Numbered from the stretch's first letter, positions 53,805 to 64,000 are shown. The stretch is DNA of 64,000 bases from Paenibacillus sp. FSL W8-0186 (GCF_037969765.1 NZ_CP150207.1:4967501-5031500), one strand, 5' to 3'. Numbers and translations are program-made. The notes: generated by a model not told the origin, from the sequence alone.

Positions 53805-56663
53805 TCAGCCTTGAAGCTGCAGCTCCCGGGTTCGCTTCGTATCGCGCTCCAGGATCGGCTTCAGGTAACGCCCCGTATAGGATTGCTCATTCTTGGCGAG
53901 CTCCTCCGGCGTGCCTGTGCCGATAATGGTACCGCCGCCGCTGCCCCCCTCGGGGCCTAGATCGATAAGATAATCCGCCGTCTTGATCACGTCGAGATTA
54001 TGTTCGATCACAAGCACGGTTTCGCCAGAATCAACCAACCGGTGCAGCACCTTGAGCAGGCGGTCGATGTCATCGACATGCAGCCCGGTCGTCGGCTCGT
54101 CCAAAATGTAGATCGTCTTGCCCGTGCTCCGGCGATACAGCTCGGAAGCCAGCTTCACCCGCTGGGCTTCCCCGCCGGACAGCGTCGTCGCCGGCTGGCC
54201 CAGCTTGATGTAGCCAAGCCCAACATCAAGCAGAGTCTCCAGCTTGCGGTGAATCTTCGGAATGTTCTGGAAGAAGTCCGTTGCCACTTCTACCGTCATT
54301 TCCAGCACGTCCGCAATGCTCTTGCCTTTGTACTTCACTTCAAGCGTCTCGCGATTGTATCGTTTTCCTTTACATACTTCACAAGGCACGTACACATCCG
54401 GAAGGAAGTGCATCTCGATCTTGATAATCCCGTCTCCGCGGCACGCCTCACAGCGCCCTCCCTTAATGTTGAAGCTGAAGCGCCCCTTCTTGTAGCCGCG
54501 AACCTTTGCTTCCGTCGTTTGGGAGAACAGATCGCGAATATCATCAAATACGCCTGTATACGTTGCCGGGTTCGACCGCGGCGTGCGGCCGATCGGCGAC
54601 TGGTCAATATCAACGACCTTCTCGACATGCTCCAGCCCTTTGATTTCCCGGTATTGACCCGGACGTACCTTAGCGCGATTCAAATCGCGGGCGAGCGTTT
54701 TATATAAAATTTCATTTACGAGCGTCGATTTCCCCGATCCAGACACACCCGTCACGGCGCTGAACACACCAATTGGGAATTTCACGTTAATATTCTTAAG
54801 ATTATTCTCCTTGGCGCCCTTGATTTCCAACCAGCGGCCGTTCGGCTTCCGGCGCTCCGTATTAACCGGAATAAACCTCTTGCCGCTCAAGTATTGGCCG
54901 GTCAGAGAGTTCGGATCGTCCATTACCTCCTGCGGCGTCCCTTGAGCGACAACCTGTCCGCCATGCATGCCGGCGCCAGGGCCGATATCGATAATGTAAT
55001 CAGCAGCCATCATTGTGTCCTCGTCATGCTCCACGACAATCAGCGTGTTGCCTAGATCGCGCATATGGGCCAACGTAGAAATGAGCCGGTCGTTGTCTCT
55101 CTGATGCAGCCCGATGCTCGGCTCGTCCAGAATATAAAGTACCCCCATCAGGCTCGACCCGATCTGCGTAGCAAGTCTGATGCGCTGGGCTTCGCCTCCG
55201 GACAACGTTCCCGCTGCGCGGCTCATTGTCAAATAGTCGAGGCCGACATTGACCAGGAAGCCGAGACGGCTGTTGATTTCCTTGAGAATCATATGGGCAA
55301 TCGTCGTCTCTTTCTCGCTTAAGCTCAGATTATCAAAGAAAGCCCGTGCCTCTCCAATCGACAGACTGGTCACATAAGCCATGTTCCGTTCATTGATCGT
55401 TACTGCCAGGCTCTCCTTCTTCAAACGATGTCCCTTGCAAGTCCCGCACGGCTTGGAGCCCATGAATTCCTCAATAAACTCGCGAATGCCTTCGGAAGAC
55501 GTCTCCCGGTAACGGCGCTCCAAATTGTGTACGATTCCTTCAAACGTGACAAAGGCGTCCTTGCTCATGCCGAAGTCGTTCGTATAACGGAAACGGACTT
55601 TGGTGCTGCCCGTGCCGTAGAGCAGCGTATCCATCTGCTCCTTATTCAGCTCGCTGACCGGCACGTCCTGCGGAATATCGTAATGCTCGCACACTGATTT
55701 GAGAAATTGCGGATAATAGTTCGACGTGCTTCCCGCCCAAGCCTCGAACGCGCCTTCTTCAATGCTCTTGTTCGGATTCGGTATGAGCAGATCGGGGTCA
55801 ATAATCATCTTCGCCCCAAGCCCGTCACATTCCGGACAGGCGCCGAACGGACTGTTAAAGGAGAACATCCGCGGAGACAGCTCCTCAATGCTGAAACCGC
55901 AGATCGGGCAGGCAAAATTCGAGCTGAACCGCAGCTCCTCCTGGCCGATGATGTCGACGAGCAGCTGTCCCCCAGACATTTTCAGAGCCGTCTCGATCGA
56001 ATCCGCCAGCCTGCTTCGCACGTCCTCCTTAATGACGATCCGGTCCACGATCACCTCGATCGAATGCTTCTTATTTTTCTCCAGCTCAATATTTTCGGAC
56101 AGGTCACGCTGCTCACCGTCGACTCGCACCCGTACGAAGCCCTGCTTGGCGATTTCCGTGAACAAGCTTTTATGCTCGCCCTTCTTGCCAGAAATGACGG
56201 GCGACAAAATCTGCAGCCTCGTTCTCTCCGGATATTGCATAATCCGGTCCACCATCTGCTCTACGGTTTGCGAGGTAATTTCGATGCCGTGTTCGGGACA
56301 ATGGGGATGTCCAACCCTGGCGAATAATAAGCGCAAATAGTCGTAAATTTCCGTCACGGTACCTACCGTGGAGCGCGGGTTCCGGCTCGTCGTCTTCTGG
56401 TCGATTGAAATCGCCGGGGACAAGCCTTCGATGGAATCCACATCCGGTTTCTCCATCTGCCCCAAAAATTGGCGCGCATAGGCGGAAAGGGATTCTACAT
56501 AGCGGCGCTGTCCTTCCGCATAAATCGTGTCGAATGCCAATGAGGATTTTCCTGATCCGCTGAGCCCGGTTAGCACCACGAACTTGTCGCGCGGAATCGT
56601 AATATCTATATTTTTTAAATTGTGCGCCCTGGCGCCTTTAATGACTATATTCTCAATGGCCAA
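53805..56663 (-). CDS. uvrA: Excinuclease ABC subunit A
   Basis: UvrA is the damage-sensing ATPase of nucleotide excision repair. At 952 residues it is the normal length. The start is TTG at 56663, about 10 bases after AAGGAG. Two ABC modules: Walker [13 protein letters not shown] and [13 protein letters not shown], signatures [12 protein letters not shown] and [12 protein letters not shown], Walker [12 protein letters not shown] and [11 protein letters not shown]. Zinc sites are CPICGFS...CPEC and CEACRGDG...CEVC. It follows uvrB by 35 bases in the usual uvrB-uvrA unit. Confidence 0.98.
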   Translation of the reverse strand: MAIENIVIKGARAHNLKNIDITIPRDKFVVLTGLSGSGKSSLAFDTIYAEGQRRYVESLSAYARQFLGQMEKPDVDSIEGLSPAISIDQKTTSRNPRSTVGTVTEIYDYLRLLFARVGHPHCPEHGIEITSQTVEQMVDRIMQYPERTRLQILSPVISGKKGEHKSLFTEIAKQGFVRVRVDGEQRDLSENIELEKNKKHSIEVIVDRIVIKEDVRSRLADSIETALKMSGGQLLVDIIGQEELRFSSNFACPICGFSIEELSPRMFSFNSPFGACPECDGLGAKMIIDPDLLIPNPNKSIEEGAFEAWAGSTSNYYPQFLKSVCEHYDIPQDVPVSELNKEQMDTLLYGTGSTKVRFRYTNDFGMSKDAFVTFEGIVHNLERRYRETSSEGIREFIEEFMGSKPCGTCKGHRLKKESLAVTINERNMAYVTSLSIGEARAFFDNLSLSEKETTIAHMILKEINSRLGFLVNVGLDYLTMSRAAGTLSGGEAQRIRLATQIGSSLMGVLYILDEPSIGLHQRDNDRLISTLAHMRDLGNTLIVVEHDEDTMMAADYIIDIGPGAGMHGGQVVAQGTPQEVMDDPNSLTGQYLSGKRFIPVNTERRKPNGRWLEIKGAKENNLKNINVKFPIGVFSAVTGVSGSGKSTLVNEILYKTLARDLNRAKVRPGQYREIKGLEHVEKVVDIDQSPIGRTPRSNPATYTGVFDDIRDLFSQTTEAKVRGYKKGRFSFNIKGGRCEACRGDGIIKIEMHFLPDVYVPCEVCKGKRYNRETLEVKYKGKSIADVLEMTVEVATDFFQNIPKIHRKLETLLDVGLGYIKLGQPATTLSGGEAQRVKLASELYRRSTGKTIYILDEPTTGLHVDDIDRLLKVLHRLVDSGETVLVIEHNLDVIKTADYLIDLGPEGGSGGGTIIGTGTPEELAKNEQSYTGRYLKPILERDTKRTRELQLQG

Positions 56664-56698
56664 TAGATTTCATCTCCTTGATACTAGCTTAAAATATA

Positions 56699-58693
56699 TT
56701 ACTCCGCCTTGAGCTCGAGAATAGCGTCGCGCAGCTCTGCGGCGCGTTCGAATTGCAGGTTCTTCGCCGCTTCCTTCATCTCCGCCTCCAGGCGTCCGAT
56801 CATCGCCTCGCGATCGCGCTTGGACATCTTGCCTTTGCCTACGTCGGCCAGGTACTCGCTCTTGCTCTCGGCCACACGCGTCGCCTCGATGACATCACGC
56901 ACCTTCTTGCGAATCGTCTGCGGTGTGATGCCATGCTTCTCATTATAGGCGATCTGAATCGCACGGCGGCGTTCCGTCTCCTTGATCGCTTTGTCCATCG
57001 ACTCCGTAATCTGGTCGGCGTACATGAGCACGCGTCCCTCGGAGTTCCGGGCAGCACGACCAATCGTCTGGATCAAAGAGCGCTCCGAGCGAAGGAAGCC
57101 TTCCTTATCCGCATCCAGTATCGCTACTAGCGACACCTCAGGCAGGTCGAGCCCTTCCCGCAGCAGGTTGATGCCGACAAGCACATGGAAGGTGCCCAGC
57201 CGCAGATCCCGCAGGATGCTCATCCGCTCCAGCGTCTTGATGTCGGAATGCAGATAGCGCACCTTAATGCCGATTTCTTTTAAATAATCCGTCAGATCCT
57301 CGGCCATCTTCTTCGTAAGCGTCGTGACCAGCACCCGCTCATCCTTCTCCAGCCGATCCTGGATCTCGCCGATCAGATCGTCGATTTGCCCCTTCGTCGG
57401 ACGGACCTCAATGATCGGGTCAAGCAGCCCGGTCGGGCGGATGATTTGCTCCACCATTTTATCCGTATGCTCAATCTCGTAAGGGCCTGGCGTCGCAGAC
57501 ACATAAATCAGCTGATTCGCCTTCTCCTCGAACTCCTCGAATTTCAGCGGACGGTTATCCAGCGCCGAAGGCAGCCGGAACCCATGCTCAACAAGCACTG
57601 TTTTCCGCGCCTGGTCACCGTTGTACATCGCCCTGATCTGCGGCAAGGTAACGTGCGACTCATCCACCACGATCAGCAAATCGTCCGGGAAATAATCCAG
57701 CAAAGTATATGGGGTAGCCCCGCGCTCCCGGAAAGTCAGCGGTCCCGAGTAGTTCTCGATCCCCGAGCAAAAGCCGACTTCCTTCATCATTTCAATATCG
57801 TAACGCGTACGCTGCTCCAGGCGCTGTGCTTCCAGCAGCTTGCCCTGCGAGCGGAACAGCTCGAGCTGCTCCTCCAATTCCCGTTCGATATTCTGGATCG
57901 CAATGCGCATCGTCTCTTCCTGGGTAACGAAGTGAGAGGCCGGGAAAATAGCCACATGCTCGCGTTCTCCCACCAATTCCCCGGTCAGCACATCGATTTC
58001 CGTGATCCGCTCGATCTCATCCCCGAAGAACTCGATCCGCACCGCCTGCTCCCCTTTGGAAGCCGGGAAGATCTCCAGGACATCGCCGCGCACCCGAAAC
58101 GTGCCCCGCACGAAGTTGATATCGTTCCGCTGATACTGAATATCCACCAGCCGGCTCAATATCTGATTGCGCGGCCGCTCCATGCCAACCCGCAAAGAAA
58201 GGACGAGATCGCGGTACTCCATTGGCGAACCGAGACCGTATATGCAGGACACACTGGCTACGATGATGACATCGCGCCGTTCGAACAGCGAGCTCGTCGC
58301 CGAGTGTCTAAGCTTGTCGATCTCTTCGTTAATGCTGGAGTCTTTTTCAATATAGGTGTCGGAGGATGGGATATAGGCTTCAGGCTGATAGTAGTCATAG
58401 TAACTAACGAAGTAATCTACGGAGTTGTTCGGAAAAAAATCTTTGAACTCGCTCGCAAGCTGAGCTGCCAGCGTCTTGTTATGGGCGATCACAAGCGTCG
58501 GGCGACCGAGTCTGGCGATCGTATGGGCAATCGTGAACGTCTTCCCGGTGCCCGTCGCGCCGAGCAGCGTCTGATGGCGCTTGCCTTGCTTAACACCCTC
58601 TACCAGCTGGTCGATAGCCGACGGCTGGTCGCCCTGGGGAGAGAAATCGGAAACAATCTCGAATTTATTGTTGCTAAAGACAATATCACTCAT
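56699..58693 (-). CDS. uvrB: Excinuclease ABC subunit B
   Basis: UvrB verifies DNA damage handed over by UvrA and recruits UvrC. At 664 residues: Walker [15 protein letters not shown], the beta-hairpin [23 protein letters not shown] region (positions near 95-115) that locks the strands, helicase motifs [20 protein letters not shown] and [14 protein letters not shown], and the C-terminal UVR coiled coil ([23 protein letters not shown]) that binds UvrC. AAGGGTG lies upstream of the ATG. It is the first gene of the uvrBA unit and divergent from motA. Confidence 0.98.
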   Translation of the reverse strand: MSDIVFSNNKFEIVSDFSPQGDQPSAIDQLVEGVKQGKRHQTLLGATGTGKTFTIAHTIARLGRPTLVIAHNKTLAAQLASEFKDFFPNNSVDYFVSYYDYYQPEAYIPSSDTYIEKDSSINEEIDKLRHSATSSLFERRDVIIVASVSCIYGLGSPMEYRDLVLSLRVGMERPRNQILSRLVDIQYQRNDINFVRGTFRVRGDVLEIFPASKGEQAVRIEFFGDEIERITEIDVLTGELVGEREHVAIFPASHFVTQEETMRIAIQNIERELEEQLELFRSQGKLLEAQRLEQRTRYDIEMMKEVGFCSGIENYSGPLTFRERGATPYTLLDYFPDDLLIVVDESHVTLPQIRAMYNGDQARKTVLVEHGFRLPSALDNRPLKFEEFEEKANQLIYVSATPGPYEIEHTDKMVEQIIRPTGLLDPIIEVRPTKGQIDDLIGEIQDRLEKDERVLVTTLTKKMAEDLTDYLKEIGIKVRYLHSDIKTLERMSILRDLRLGTFHVLVGINLLREGLDLPEVSLVAILDADKEGFLRSERSLIQTIGRAARNSEGRVLMYADQITESMDKAIKETERRRAIQIAYNEKHGITPQTIRKKVRDVIEATRVAESKSEYLADVGKGKMSKRDREAMIGRLEAEMKEAAKNLQFERAAELRDAILELKAE

Positions 58694-58761
58694 TGTCCAA
58701 CATCACCCTTATCGTCTAAAATGAAATACTAGGGAATGAAAATATCTTCATTATTTCCAAA

Positions 58762-58782
58762 AAGGAGGACAAAAGCCTCCTT
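58762..58782. other. Short inverted repeat in the uvrB-motA gap
   Basis: AAGGAGG and CCTCCTT enclose ACAAAAG, followed on the plus strand by a TATAAT-like hexamer (58782-58787). It may lie at a motAB promoter, though no clear -35 or SigD-type site was seen. Confidence 0.35.
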
Positions 58783-58967
58783 ATAATATTAACCCAAATC
58801 TATATACTTAAGAAAAGAATACGTAAATGACAAGCCAAATGTTCTCAGAACCCGAATTCCCAATTCCACAATTACGCAAAATAGGAATGGGTGTTCCCAT
58901 GTCATTATACCTTTTTCATCCTCTGGATGCAATCGGTAAGTATAGGATAGGAGCTGTCGACAAATCT

Positions 58968-59804
58968 ATGGATATCGCAACAATTATCGGCATTATCATT
59001 GGACTGGCCGCCTTGATCGGCGGATTTTTATGGGAGGGCGGGGAGGTCGGTGGCCTCATGCAGCTTACGGCTGCTCTGATCGTTTTCGGCGGCACGTTTG
59101 CCGCGGTTATGATCAGCTTCCCTCTGCGCAGATTAAAGACGATTCCCCGGGCTTTGAAGCTCGCTTTTACATCCGCGAACGCGAGCGCGGGGCAACTGGT
59201 TGAAGACATCGTCGATATGGCTATGACGGCGAGACGCGAAGGCGTTCTCTCCCTGGAGAAGAAAATTATCGATCATTCCGACGCCTATTTGCGCGAAGGG
59301 ATTCAGCTTGTCGTTGACGGCACGGACCGGGAAATGGTGCAGCAGATTATGGAATACGAAATGGATGCGACCCAACAGAAGTACGAAAGCTATGCCAAAA
59401 TATTCGAATCCGCCGGCGGTTATGCCCCGACGATGGGGATCATTGGCACGGTCATGGGGCTCATCCATGTCCTGGGCAGTCTGACGGAGCCTACGGCACT
59501 CGGCCCTTCGATCGCCTTGGCTTTTACAGCTACACTTTACGGGGTCGCCAGCGCCAACCTCATCTTCCTGCCGATCGCCTCCAAGATCAAAGCTCGCGGA
59601 GAAGACGATATCAGCCGCATGGAAATGATCCTGGAAGGCGTATTGTCCGTGCAAAATGGAGATCATCCGCTGCTCGTACGGCGGAAAATGGAGTCCTTCT
59701 TGGCCGGTATCAACGACGGCCTGCCAGCTTCTGCGCCTTCAGCTTCTGCTTCGTCTTCGTCCAGGTCTTCATCATCAACTTCCTTTATGGAGAATGACCT
59801 ATGA
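58968..59804 (+). CDS. motA: Flagellar motor stator protein MotA
   Basis: MotA forms the proton-conducting stator ring with MotB and pushes the rotor. The start at 58968 (MDIATIIGIIIGLAALIGG) matches the family N-terminus, though the GGAG is 14 bases upstream, longer than usual; the frame is open for 47 further codons upstream with non-family sequence. About 278 residues with four helices, the ALIVFGGTFAAVMISFP segment, a cytoplasmic loop, and the paired helices GGYAPTMGIIGTVMGLIHVL and LGPSIALAFTATLYGVASANL. The C-terminus ends in a Ser-rich tail of about 25 residues, uncommon for MotA. Its stop overlaps the motB start (ATGA). Confidence 0.95.
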   Translation: MDIATIIGIIIGLAALIGGFLWEGGEVGGLMQLTAALIVFGGTFAAVMISFPLRRLKTIPRALKLAFTSANASAGQLVEDIVDMAMTARREGVLSLEKKIIDHSDAYLREGIQLVVDGTDREMVQQIMEYEMDATQQKYESYAKIFESAGGYAPTMGIIGTVMGLIHVLGSLTEPTALGPSIALAFTATLYGVASANLIFLPIASKIKARGEDDISRMEMILEGVLSVQNGDHPLLVRRKMESFLAGINDGLPASAPSASASSSSRSSSSTSFMENDL

Positions 59805-60667
59805 GGCAGCGCAACAACAGACAACGCCGAAGAGAAGGAGCAGAGACCAAGGACCGCTGGCTGATTACTTATGCCGACCTGATCACACTGCTGCTGATTT
59901 TCTTTGTGATTATGTATGCCATGAGCCGCCTTGATATTGAAAAATATGAAGAGGTGACCGCTTCACTGCAGCAGACGTTCAAAAGCGGGGACTCGGTTCT
60001 GGAAAATGGCAGCGGGATTCTCGGCTCGGCCGACCGCTTCACGCATCGCAACCCTCCATCCGAAGGAGAGCTCGGTACGAATCAGAAGGGAAACAACGGC
60101 AAGGACGCTCAGGGCCCCGATCAAAACCAAGGCAGCGACCCGACGCTGGGAGCATCCCCGCAAGGACCGCTTACAGAGCGTGAGCTCGCCTTCCGCAAGC
60201 AGGAGGAGGAGCTGCTCAATTTAATGAAAATGATCGAAGCTTATATAAAAGATAACGGACTGGAGGATCAAATCACGGTAGCCGATCTGCCCAAGGGCAT
60301 CTCCATCACATTAAGCGATCGCTTCCTGTTCGACGTAGGCAAAGCCGAACTCAAGGAAGGCTCAGCCAAAACGTTGGCCAAGCTCGCCAGCCTGTTCGGC
60401 ACGCTTGACACGGTCATCAGCATCGAAGGGCACACGGACAATCTGCCGATCGTCCATGCCTCGAAATACAAGGATAACTGGGAGTTGTCTGGAGCCAGAG
60501 CCTTGTCCGTGCTTCGCTATTTCGTCGACACAGAGAAGCTCGACCCGAACGGGTTTCAATATGCCGGATATGCGGACACCCGTCCCGATGCCGACAACTC
60601 CACCGAAGCCGGGCGCCAGAAAAATCGCCGCGTCGAAATCACTGTGCTGCGCCAGCTACAGCAATAG
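59801..60667 (+). CDS. motB: Flagellar motor stator protein MotB
   Basis: MotB anchors the stator to peptidoglycan and carries the proton-binding Asp. At 288 residues it has a basic N-terminus, one helix with Asp26 in TYADLITLLLIFFVIMYAMS, a plug and linker rich in Gly/Asn/Ser (about 60-125), then an OmpA-like domain (FLFDVGKAELKEGS, ISIEGHTDNLPI, NWELSGARALSVLRYF, NRRVEITV). It overlaps motA by 4 bases. A strong terminator follows. Confidence 0.97.
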   Translation: MRQRNNRQRRREGAETKDRWLITYADLITLLLIFFVIMYAMSRLDIEKYEEVTASLQQTFKSGDSVLENGSGILGSADRFTHRNPPSEGELGTNQKGNNGKDAQGPDQNQGSDPTLGASPQGPLTERELAFRKQEEELLNLMKMIEAYIKDNGLEDQITVADLPKGISITLSDRFLFDVGKAELKEGSAKTLAKLASLFGTLDTVISIEGHTDNLPIVHASKYKDNWELSGARALSVLRYFVDTEKLDPNGFQYAGYADTRPDADNSTEAGRQKNRRVEITVLRQLQQ

Positions 60668-60702
60668 TTAGCTTAGCTTGTTCATTTCATATGACTTTCC
60701 TT

Positions 60703-60743
60703 CGCACCGCGTGCACATCATATTGCTCGCGGTGCGTTTTTTT
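60703..60743 (+). terminator. Terminator after motAB
   Basis: A perfect CGCACCGCG/CGCGGTGCG stem with a 16-base loop is followed by seven T. Confidence 0.95.
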
Positions 60744-60914
60744 GTTTATATCCTAACTCGAGCAACGCAAGCACAGAACGACCGAGCTAATAAACAGCTA
60801 GCGACTCTCGGCAATCCTCGTGATATCCCGCCTTTCGGCTGTTGGCATTGGGGTTTGTTAGAAAATTGCCGGGCGTTGGTGACTGCCGTCCAGCCCTTTG
60901 GTTTTACTCGGTCA

Positions 60915-61270
60915 ATTTTAAACTAAATGTATTTTATACAGCTAGATAAGCTTTTTTAAAGAAAATACTTGCGCTAAGTGTAAAACATGCAGCTAGTTTA
61001 CCCGAATAAAGCTAACTCGTCGAAATTGCTTAAAACTAAATGCAGTTTTTGCAGTTAGTTCCCTCTAACACGGTCAAAATCGATGAACTAACTGCATGAA
61101 ATACATCTAGTTACCTCATCGTGGCCATTTAGTCATAATCAGTAGACTAGTTTATTAGAGTGAAAGACTCCACTTTTTTTAGGGGACCGGGCCGCTTTTG
61201 CATCATTTTCGCCTAATATGTACCTCAATAAGATAAAATCCTGTATTTTCGCAGTTTTATTGGAACTCGC
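60915..61270. repeat. Cluster of short AT-rich palindromic repeats
   Basis: Several imperfect copies of a unit like AACTAAATGCATTTTNTGCAGTTAGTT occur in both orientations (near 60921, 60986, 61038, 61090, 61235). No gene is supported here. Related units reappear at 63300-63450. Confidence 0.6.
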
Positions 61271-61370
61271 AACTTGCAAACGACCCTGATCTTCCCCAAG
61301 ACGAGACTTATTGAAAATACCAGCTGTTAAATCGACAAGCAATCCATTTCCCGCATAAAACGCACACACT

Positions 61371-61411
61371 AAAAAAGGCAGTTCAAGAGGAATGCCTCTG
61401 AACTGCCCTTT
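61371..61411. terminator. Bidirectional hairpin terminator
   Basis: GGCAGTTCA and TGAACTGCC form the outer stem with GAGG/CCTC inside. T6 follows on the minus strand and CTTT on the plus strand. It is about 235 bases past the stop of the PDZ protein gene at 61641. Confidence 0.75.
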
Positions 61412-61429
61412 GCAGCTTCTATCCAGTCT

Positions 61430-61600
61430 TCAAGTCTACAACCCTACAAGCCTTATCTAAGCCTTATCAGTCTATAGACCAGATAAGCTCTTCAAGCCAC
61501 TAACCTGATAAGCCAAGCCTCATAAGCCCAACAGGTCATATAAGCCTCATAACCGATAAGCCCGAAAACCCTGCACCGCCTATAAGCCCTGAAAACTCAG
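61430..61600. repeat. Degenerate ATAAGCC-word repeat
   Basis: The word ATAAGC/CTTATC recurs at least six times with irregular spacing, mostly followed by C. No gene is seen in this stretch. Confidence 0.6.
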
Positions 61601-61640
61601 CGAACCCGCTGCAGGTCCACGGCTCCCGCTAGGCTAAACG

Positions 61641-63002
61641 CTAGCCTTCCGTCTCGGCCCCCAGCTCCTGCTGGGGCGGCTGCGGCTTGTCCGCCAGCTT
61701 CTTGCCCCTTTGCCTTCCGGCAGATCGGCTAGCGCCGCCACGGAACGACTCTCCCTCGCGGCGCGGGCGGAGCAGATGCAAAAGCGCGATCGGCCGCATC
61801 CGCACAGCAACAGGCGCTTGATCGTCCGGCGCCAGAATGGCGCCCAGCTGATGGTGCTCGCCTGCGTAAATTGCGCGCTGCAGGAACTTGCTCTCGCCCG
61901 CGAGGTTGCGCACCTCCAGCTTGCAGAAGGCGGGATTCATGCGCAGCCCGGCATGAAGCTCCTCTTTCGTAGCCACCGGAGTGCCGTTCACCTTGATGAT
62001 CGTCTCGCCAGCCTGGATGCCAAGCTCCTCGGCAGGGCTTCCCGGCAGCACCGCTAGCACTCTGAGCCCGTCAACAGGATGGACGAACAGCGGACTGCGC
62101 TTCTGCTCCTCGAAACGGCTGAGCCAAACCAGTCCTTCATGTAAAAGAATGGCCGCCAGCGCAGCGGCAATCGTCAGCGGACTCCACCATGCGCTTAACA
62201 GCGCCAACACCAGCATAATCGTCCCATAGCCGAGCAAACGGCCAGAAGACACCTTTGCTTTAGCCCGCGGCAGCAGTCCCGTAGTTACCTCCGAAAAGCC
62301 AATCATAATAGGTAATGCAATCCACTGAAAGCCTTCCTGCCAGGCTTCCCCGCCGAATAACGGAGTCCATGGCAGCATAGCCCCCGTCGTGTGCGCCGGT
62401 ATCATCAGAAACAGCGGAACCGGCCACAAGCTTTGCAATTGGTAGCCGCCAACCAGCTTGCCGCGCTTCCCTTCAAAAAACAACGGCCCCGCAAAGGATG
62501 CCCCCTGCCAGCGCACCAGAAACCCTTCAGCTACATGCAGCACGGCTACCAGGCATAAAAGAGCCGGGATATTAAGCTCCCGGATCACGCGCAATATCTC
62601 AGCAGTCCATCCCTGGCCTTGCAAGCCCGGAGCCAAATTAATAATAAACTGGGCTATGCCAAGCAGCCCCACTGCATAAGCCAGACATAAGTAGCGGACG
62701 CGGAATAACAGGAGGAGCAGCGTAACAGCCCAAATGCAGATAATTCCTTCCACCGTTAAAGTCATACCGGTAAACAGCGAGACAAGCGAAACGAAGAGTC
62801 CTGCCAAGAGTCCTCCCAGAACCGTACGCCAGGTCTGTACGCCCCAACTGTGCAGCCTGACATGAAACAGCTTGCGCTCCAGCAGCACCTGACGTCTATA
62901 AATAAGCATCATTAGAATAATCGCAATATAATAGAACGGCTGCAAGAGAAGCTGCCCTGCCGCTTCAGCCAGCATCCACAGAACTTCAAGCACGGTATCC
63001 AA
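61641..63002 (-). CDS. PDZ-domain membrane protein, MinJ-like
   Basis: The protein has 453 residues. Six or more N-terminal helices (FYYIAIILMMLIYRR onward) precede a PDZ domain at about residues 310-385 (GLRVLAVLPGSPAEELGIQAGETIIKVNG). The C-terminus is basic with Arg/Gln/Pro. The layout, the motif RKLFHVRLHSW after the first helix, and the position between a ctp protease gene and uvrBA match MinJ of B. subtilis, which links DivIVA to MinCD in division-site choice. The second transcription unit here (motAB) sits in between. A name as MinJ is by order and layout only. Confidence 0.75.
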   Translation of the reverse strand: MDTVLEVLWMLAEAAGQLLLQPFYYIAIILMMLIYRRQVLLERKLFHVRLHSWGVQTWRTVLGGLLAGLFVSLVSLFTGMTLTVEGIICIWAVTLLLLLFRVRYLCLAYAVGLLGIAQFIINLAPGLQGQGWTAEILRVIRELNIPALLCLVAVLHVAEGFLVRWQGASFAGPLFFEGKRGKLVGGYQLQSLWPVPLFLMIPAHTTGAMLPWTPLFGGEAWQEGFQWIALPIMIGFSEVTTGLLPRAKAKVSSGRLLGYGTIMLVLALLSAWWSPLTIAAALAAILLHEGLVWLSRFEEQKRSPLFVHPVDGLRVLAVLPGSPAEELGIQAGETIIKVNGTPVATKEELHAGLRMNPAFCKLEVRNLAGESKFLQRAIYAGEHHQLGAILAPDDQAPVAVRMRPIALLHLLRPRREGESFRGGASRSAGRQRGKKLADKPQPPQQELGAETEG

Positions 63003-63059
63003 AAGGTATTCACGCTCCCATCCGTTTTACAAAAGGACATTCAGTATCAATCATTCATA

Positions 63060-63245
63060 ACTTTCCAAGATTACTCATGACTACTCATGGCTGCTCATGA
63101 CTACCCGGGTCTACTTAGGTCTACTTAGGTCTATTAGGTCTGTTAGGTCTGTTAGGTCTACTTTGGTCTACTTTGGTCTACTTTAATCTTCTTAGATCTA
63201 CTTAAATCTTCTTAGATCTACTTAGATCTGCTCAGCTGAGTTCAG
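63060..63245. repeat. Degenerate 10-bp tandem repeat
   Basis: Units of the type GGTCTACTTA recur about fifteen times, drifting to AGATCTACTT and CTACTCATGA at the ends. It lies directly upstream of the MinJ-like gene. Confidence 0.7.
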
Positions 63246-63299
63246 CTCAGCTCTACTTCGCGATTTAACTGTATTACTTGTGTCTATTTTATCATTTTG

Positions 63300-63450
63300 C
63301 GCCGATTTGATAAAAATAGCTGTATTTTCTGTATCTAAACCACTGTTTGTTACTTTACTGTCCTGCAAGGCACATTTTAAGTACAGGAAATCCAGCTAAT
63401 TATACGTTAAACGTTAAAGTGCAGCTTTTAAATACAACAAATCCACTTAA
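63300..63450. repeat. Short palindromic repeats, second cluster
   Basis: Words such as AGCTGTATTTTCTGTATCTAA and GTGCAGCTTTTAAATACAACAAATCCACTT resemble the units at 60915-61270. No gene is seen. Confidence 0.45.
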
Positions 63451-63633
63451 ATTCTAACAGTTACTCCAGCTACCGTCCTGACAGTTACCCCGGCAACCAC
63501 CCTAAAGTTACCCCATCAAGTATCCTAACTCCACTAGCAGTCATTCTAAAGTTTTGATCAGCAAGGTCCTAACGGCTCCAGTGGCAGCCATCATACCGCC
63601 CCCACCTTTTAACGCTCCTGCAAAAACATAGGT

Positions 63634-63746
63634 CCCTACCATTTATCGCTCTTCAGGACCCATCATAACGCCCTACCATTAACCGTTCTCCAGGATCCAT
63701 CATAGCTCCCTACCATTTAACCGTTCCTCAGAACACCATCATAGCG
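63634..63746. repeat. 37-39-bp tandem repeat, three clear copies
   Basis: Units start at 63634, 63671 and 63708. Each begins CCCTACCATT and ends near CATCATARCG. A fourth degraded unit continues to about 63785, and weaker copies lie from about 63460. Non-coding. Confidence 0.75.
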
Positions 63747-63829
63747 CCCTGCTAATTGAGCCCGTCTCCAGCAATCATCCTAACGTTCTCTGACAATCAC
63801 CTTGACGGCCCATCAACAATCCATCCTAA

Positions 63830-63857
63830 GAAAAAAGAAGGCTGAAATCAGCCCTCT
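63830..63857 (-). terminator. Terminator after the ctp-type protease gene
   Basis: AAGGCTGA/TCAGCCCT with a two-base loop is followed on the minus strand by TTCTTTTTTCTT. It abuts the stop codon. Confidence 0.8.
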
Positions 63858-64000
63858 TATGGTTTCGACGCCGCTTGGGTTATTTCCTTCCGGATTTCCT
63901 CCAGGGCACGGTTCAATTGTGCATCATTCTTCGGATCGCGGATCAGCTCAATCAACTTGCTCTCCAGCTTCTCAGCTGTCTTGGCATCCAATTCGCCATC
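63857..64000 (-). CDS. C-terminal end of a carboxyl-terminal processing protease (CtpB-like), partial
   Basis: Only the last 47 residues are in the window: DGELDAKTAEKLESKL, then LIRDPKNDAQLNRALEEIRKE and a short tail. The D-G-x-x-D-x-x-T-A piece is the end of a peptidoglycan-binding repeat, and the RDPKND-QL--AL helix is typical of Paenibacillus/Bacillus S41 (CtpA/CtpB) proteases. The place next to a MinJ-like gene supports ctpB. The catalytic part lies beyond the window. Confidence 0.7.
   Translation of the reverse strand, partial: DGELDAKTAEKLESKLIELIRDPKNDAQLNRALEEIRKEITQAASKP

Noticed and set aside
57386..58732. Plus-strand open frame of 448 codons
   Set aside because: Antisense shadow of uvrB.
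61139..61369. Minus-strand frame of 76 codons
   Set aside because: It has no ribosome site, directly follows a terminator and consists partly of the palindromic repeat family.

Overview
The window looks like a chromosomal segment of a Paenibacillus-type Firmicute. Supporting signs are strong GGAGG-type ribosome binding sites, several TTG starts, an S-layer-homology protein, Bacillales-type pcrB-pcrA-ligA and uvrB-uvrA gene orders, a MinJ-like/ctpB neighbourhood, and intrinsic terminators after most transcription units. No tRNA, rRNA, CRISPR array or complete insertion sequence was seen.

Layout. 1-4.4 kb: two paralogous solute-binding lipoproteins (the first broken by a one-base frameshift and cut by the window edge) with an MFS exporter between them, all minus strand. 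4.6-9.7 kb: the housekeeping operon pcrB-pcrA-ligA. 9.8-13.1 kb: a glycerophosphodiesterase-like protein, a polyprenyl-phosphate sugar transferase and a family 2 glycosyltransferase. 13.3-16.2 kb: a large S-layer-homology protein. 16.4-37.3 kb: about 21 kb of same-strand polysaccharide genes, read from 37.3 kb downward. These are an ABC-2 exporter pair, two giant multidomain glycosyltransferases, UDP-glucose dehydrogenase, a YfhO-type membrane transferase, a lipid-linked amino-sugar module (ArnC-like transferase, acetyltransferase, WbqC-like protein, ArnE/ArnF-like flippase pair, RffA-type transaminase), the dTDP-rhamnose genes rfbA-C-B-D, and a last glycosyltransferase. The stretch 20.8-37.3 kb is much more AT-rich than its flanks and was probably acquired as a block. 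An O-antigen-ligase-like protein (plus strand) and galU face it at 37.4-40.8 kb.

41-45.5 kb is accessory DNA: several tiny genes, a cell-wall hydrolase, a lipoprotein, a SigO/YvrJ/RsoA-like split sigma factor set, a pair of related palindromes and an unknown 212-residue protein. 46.3-48.9 kb holds a U32 peptidase. At 49.2-50.7 kb sits the most interesting item: an HTH-TPR regulator whose 3' end overlaps a 39-residue secreted propeptide gene. This is a candidate arbitrium/Alo-type (RRNPP) quorum-sensing pair. Then come a GH5 glycoside hydrolase, a small membrane protein, uvrB-uvrA, motA-motB, a MinJ-like PDZ membrane protein and the 3' end of a ctp-type protease gene.

The long intergenic regions (45.5-46.3, 52.7-53.2, 60.7-61.6, 63.0-63.8 kb) are not blank. 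They hold a 185-bp dispersed element with complementary ends (two colinear copies), arrays of short palindromes of the type AACTGCA...TGCAGTT, and degenerate tandem repeats built from a different word at each site.
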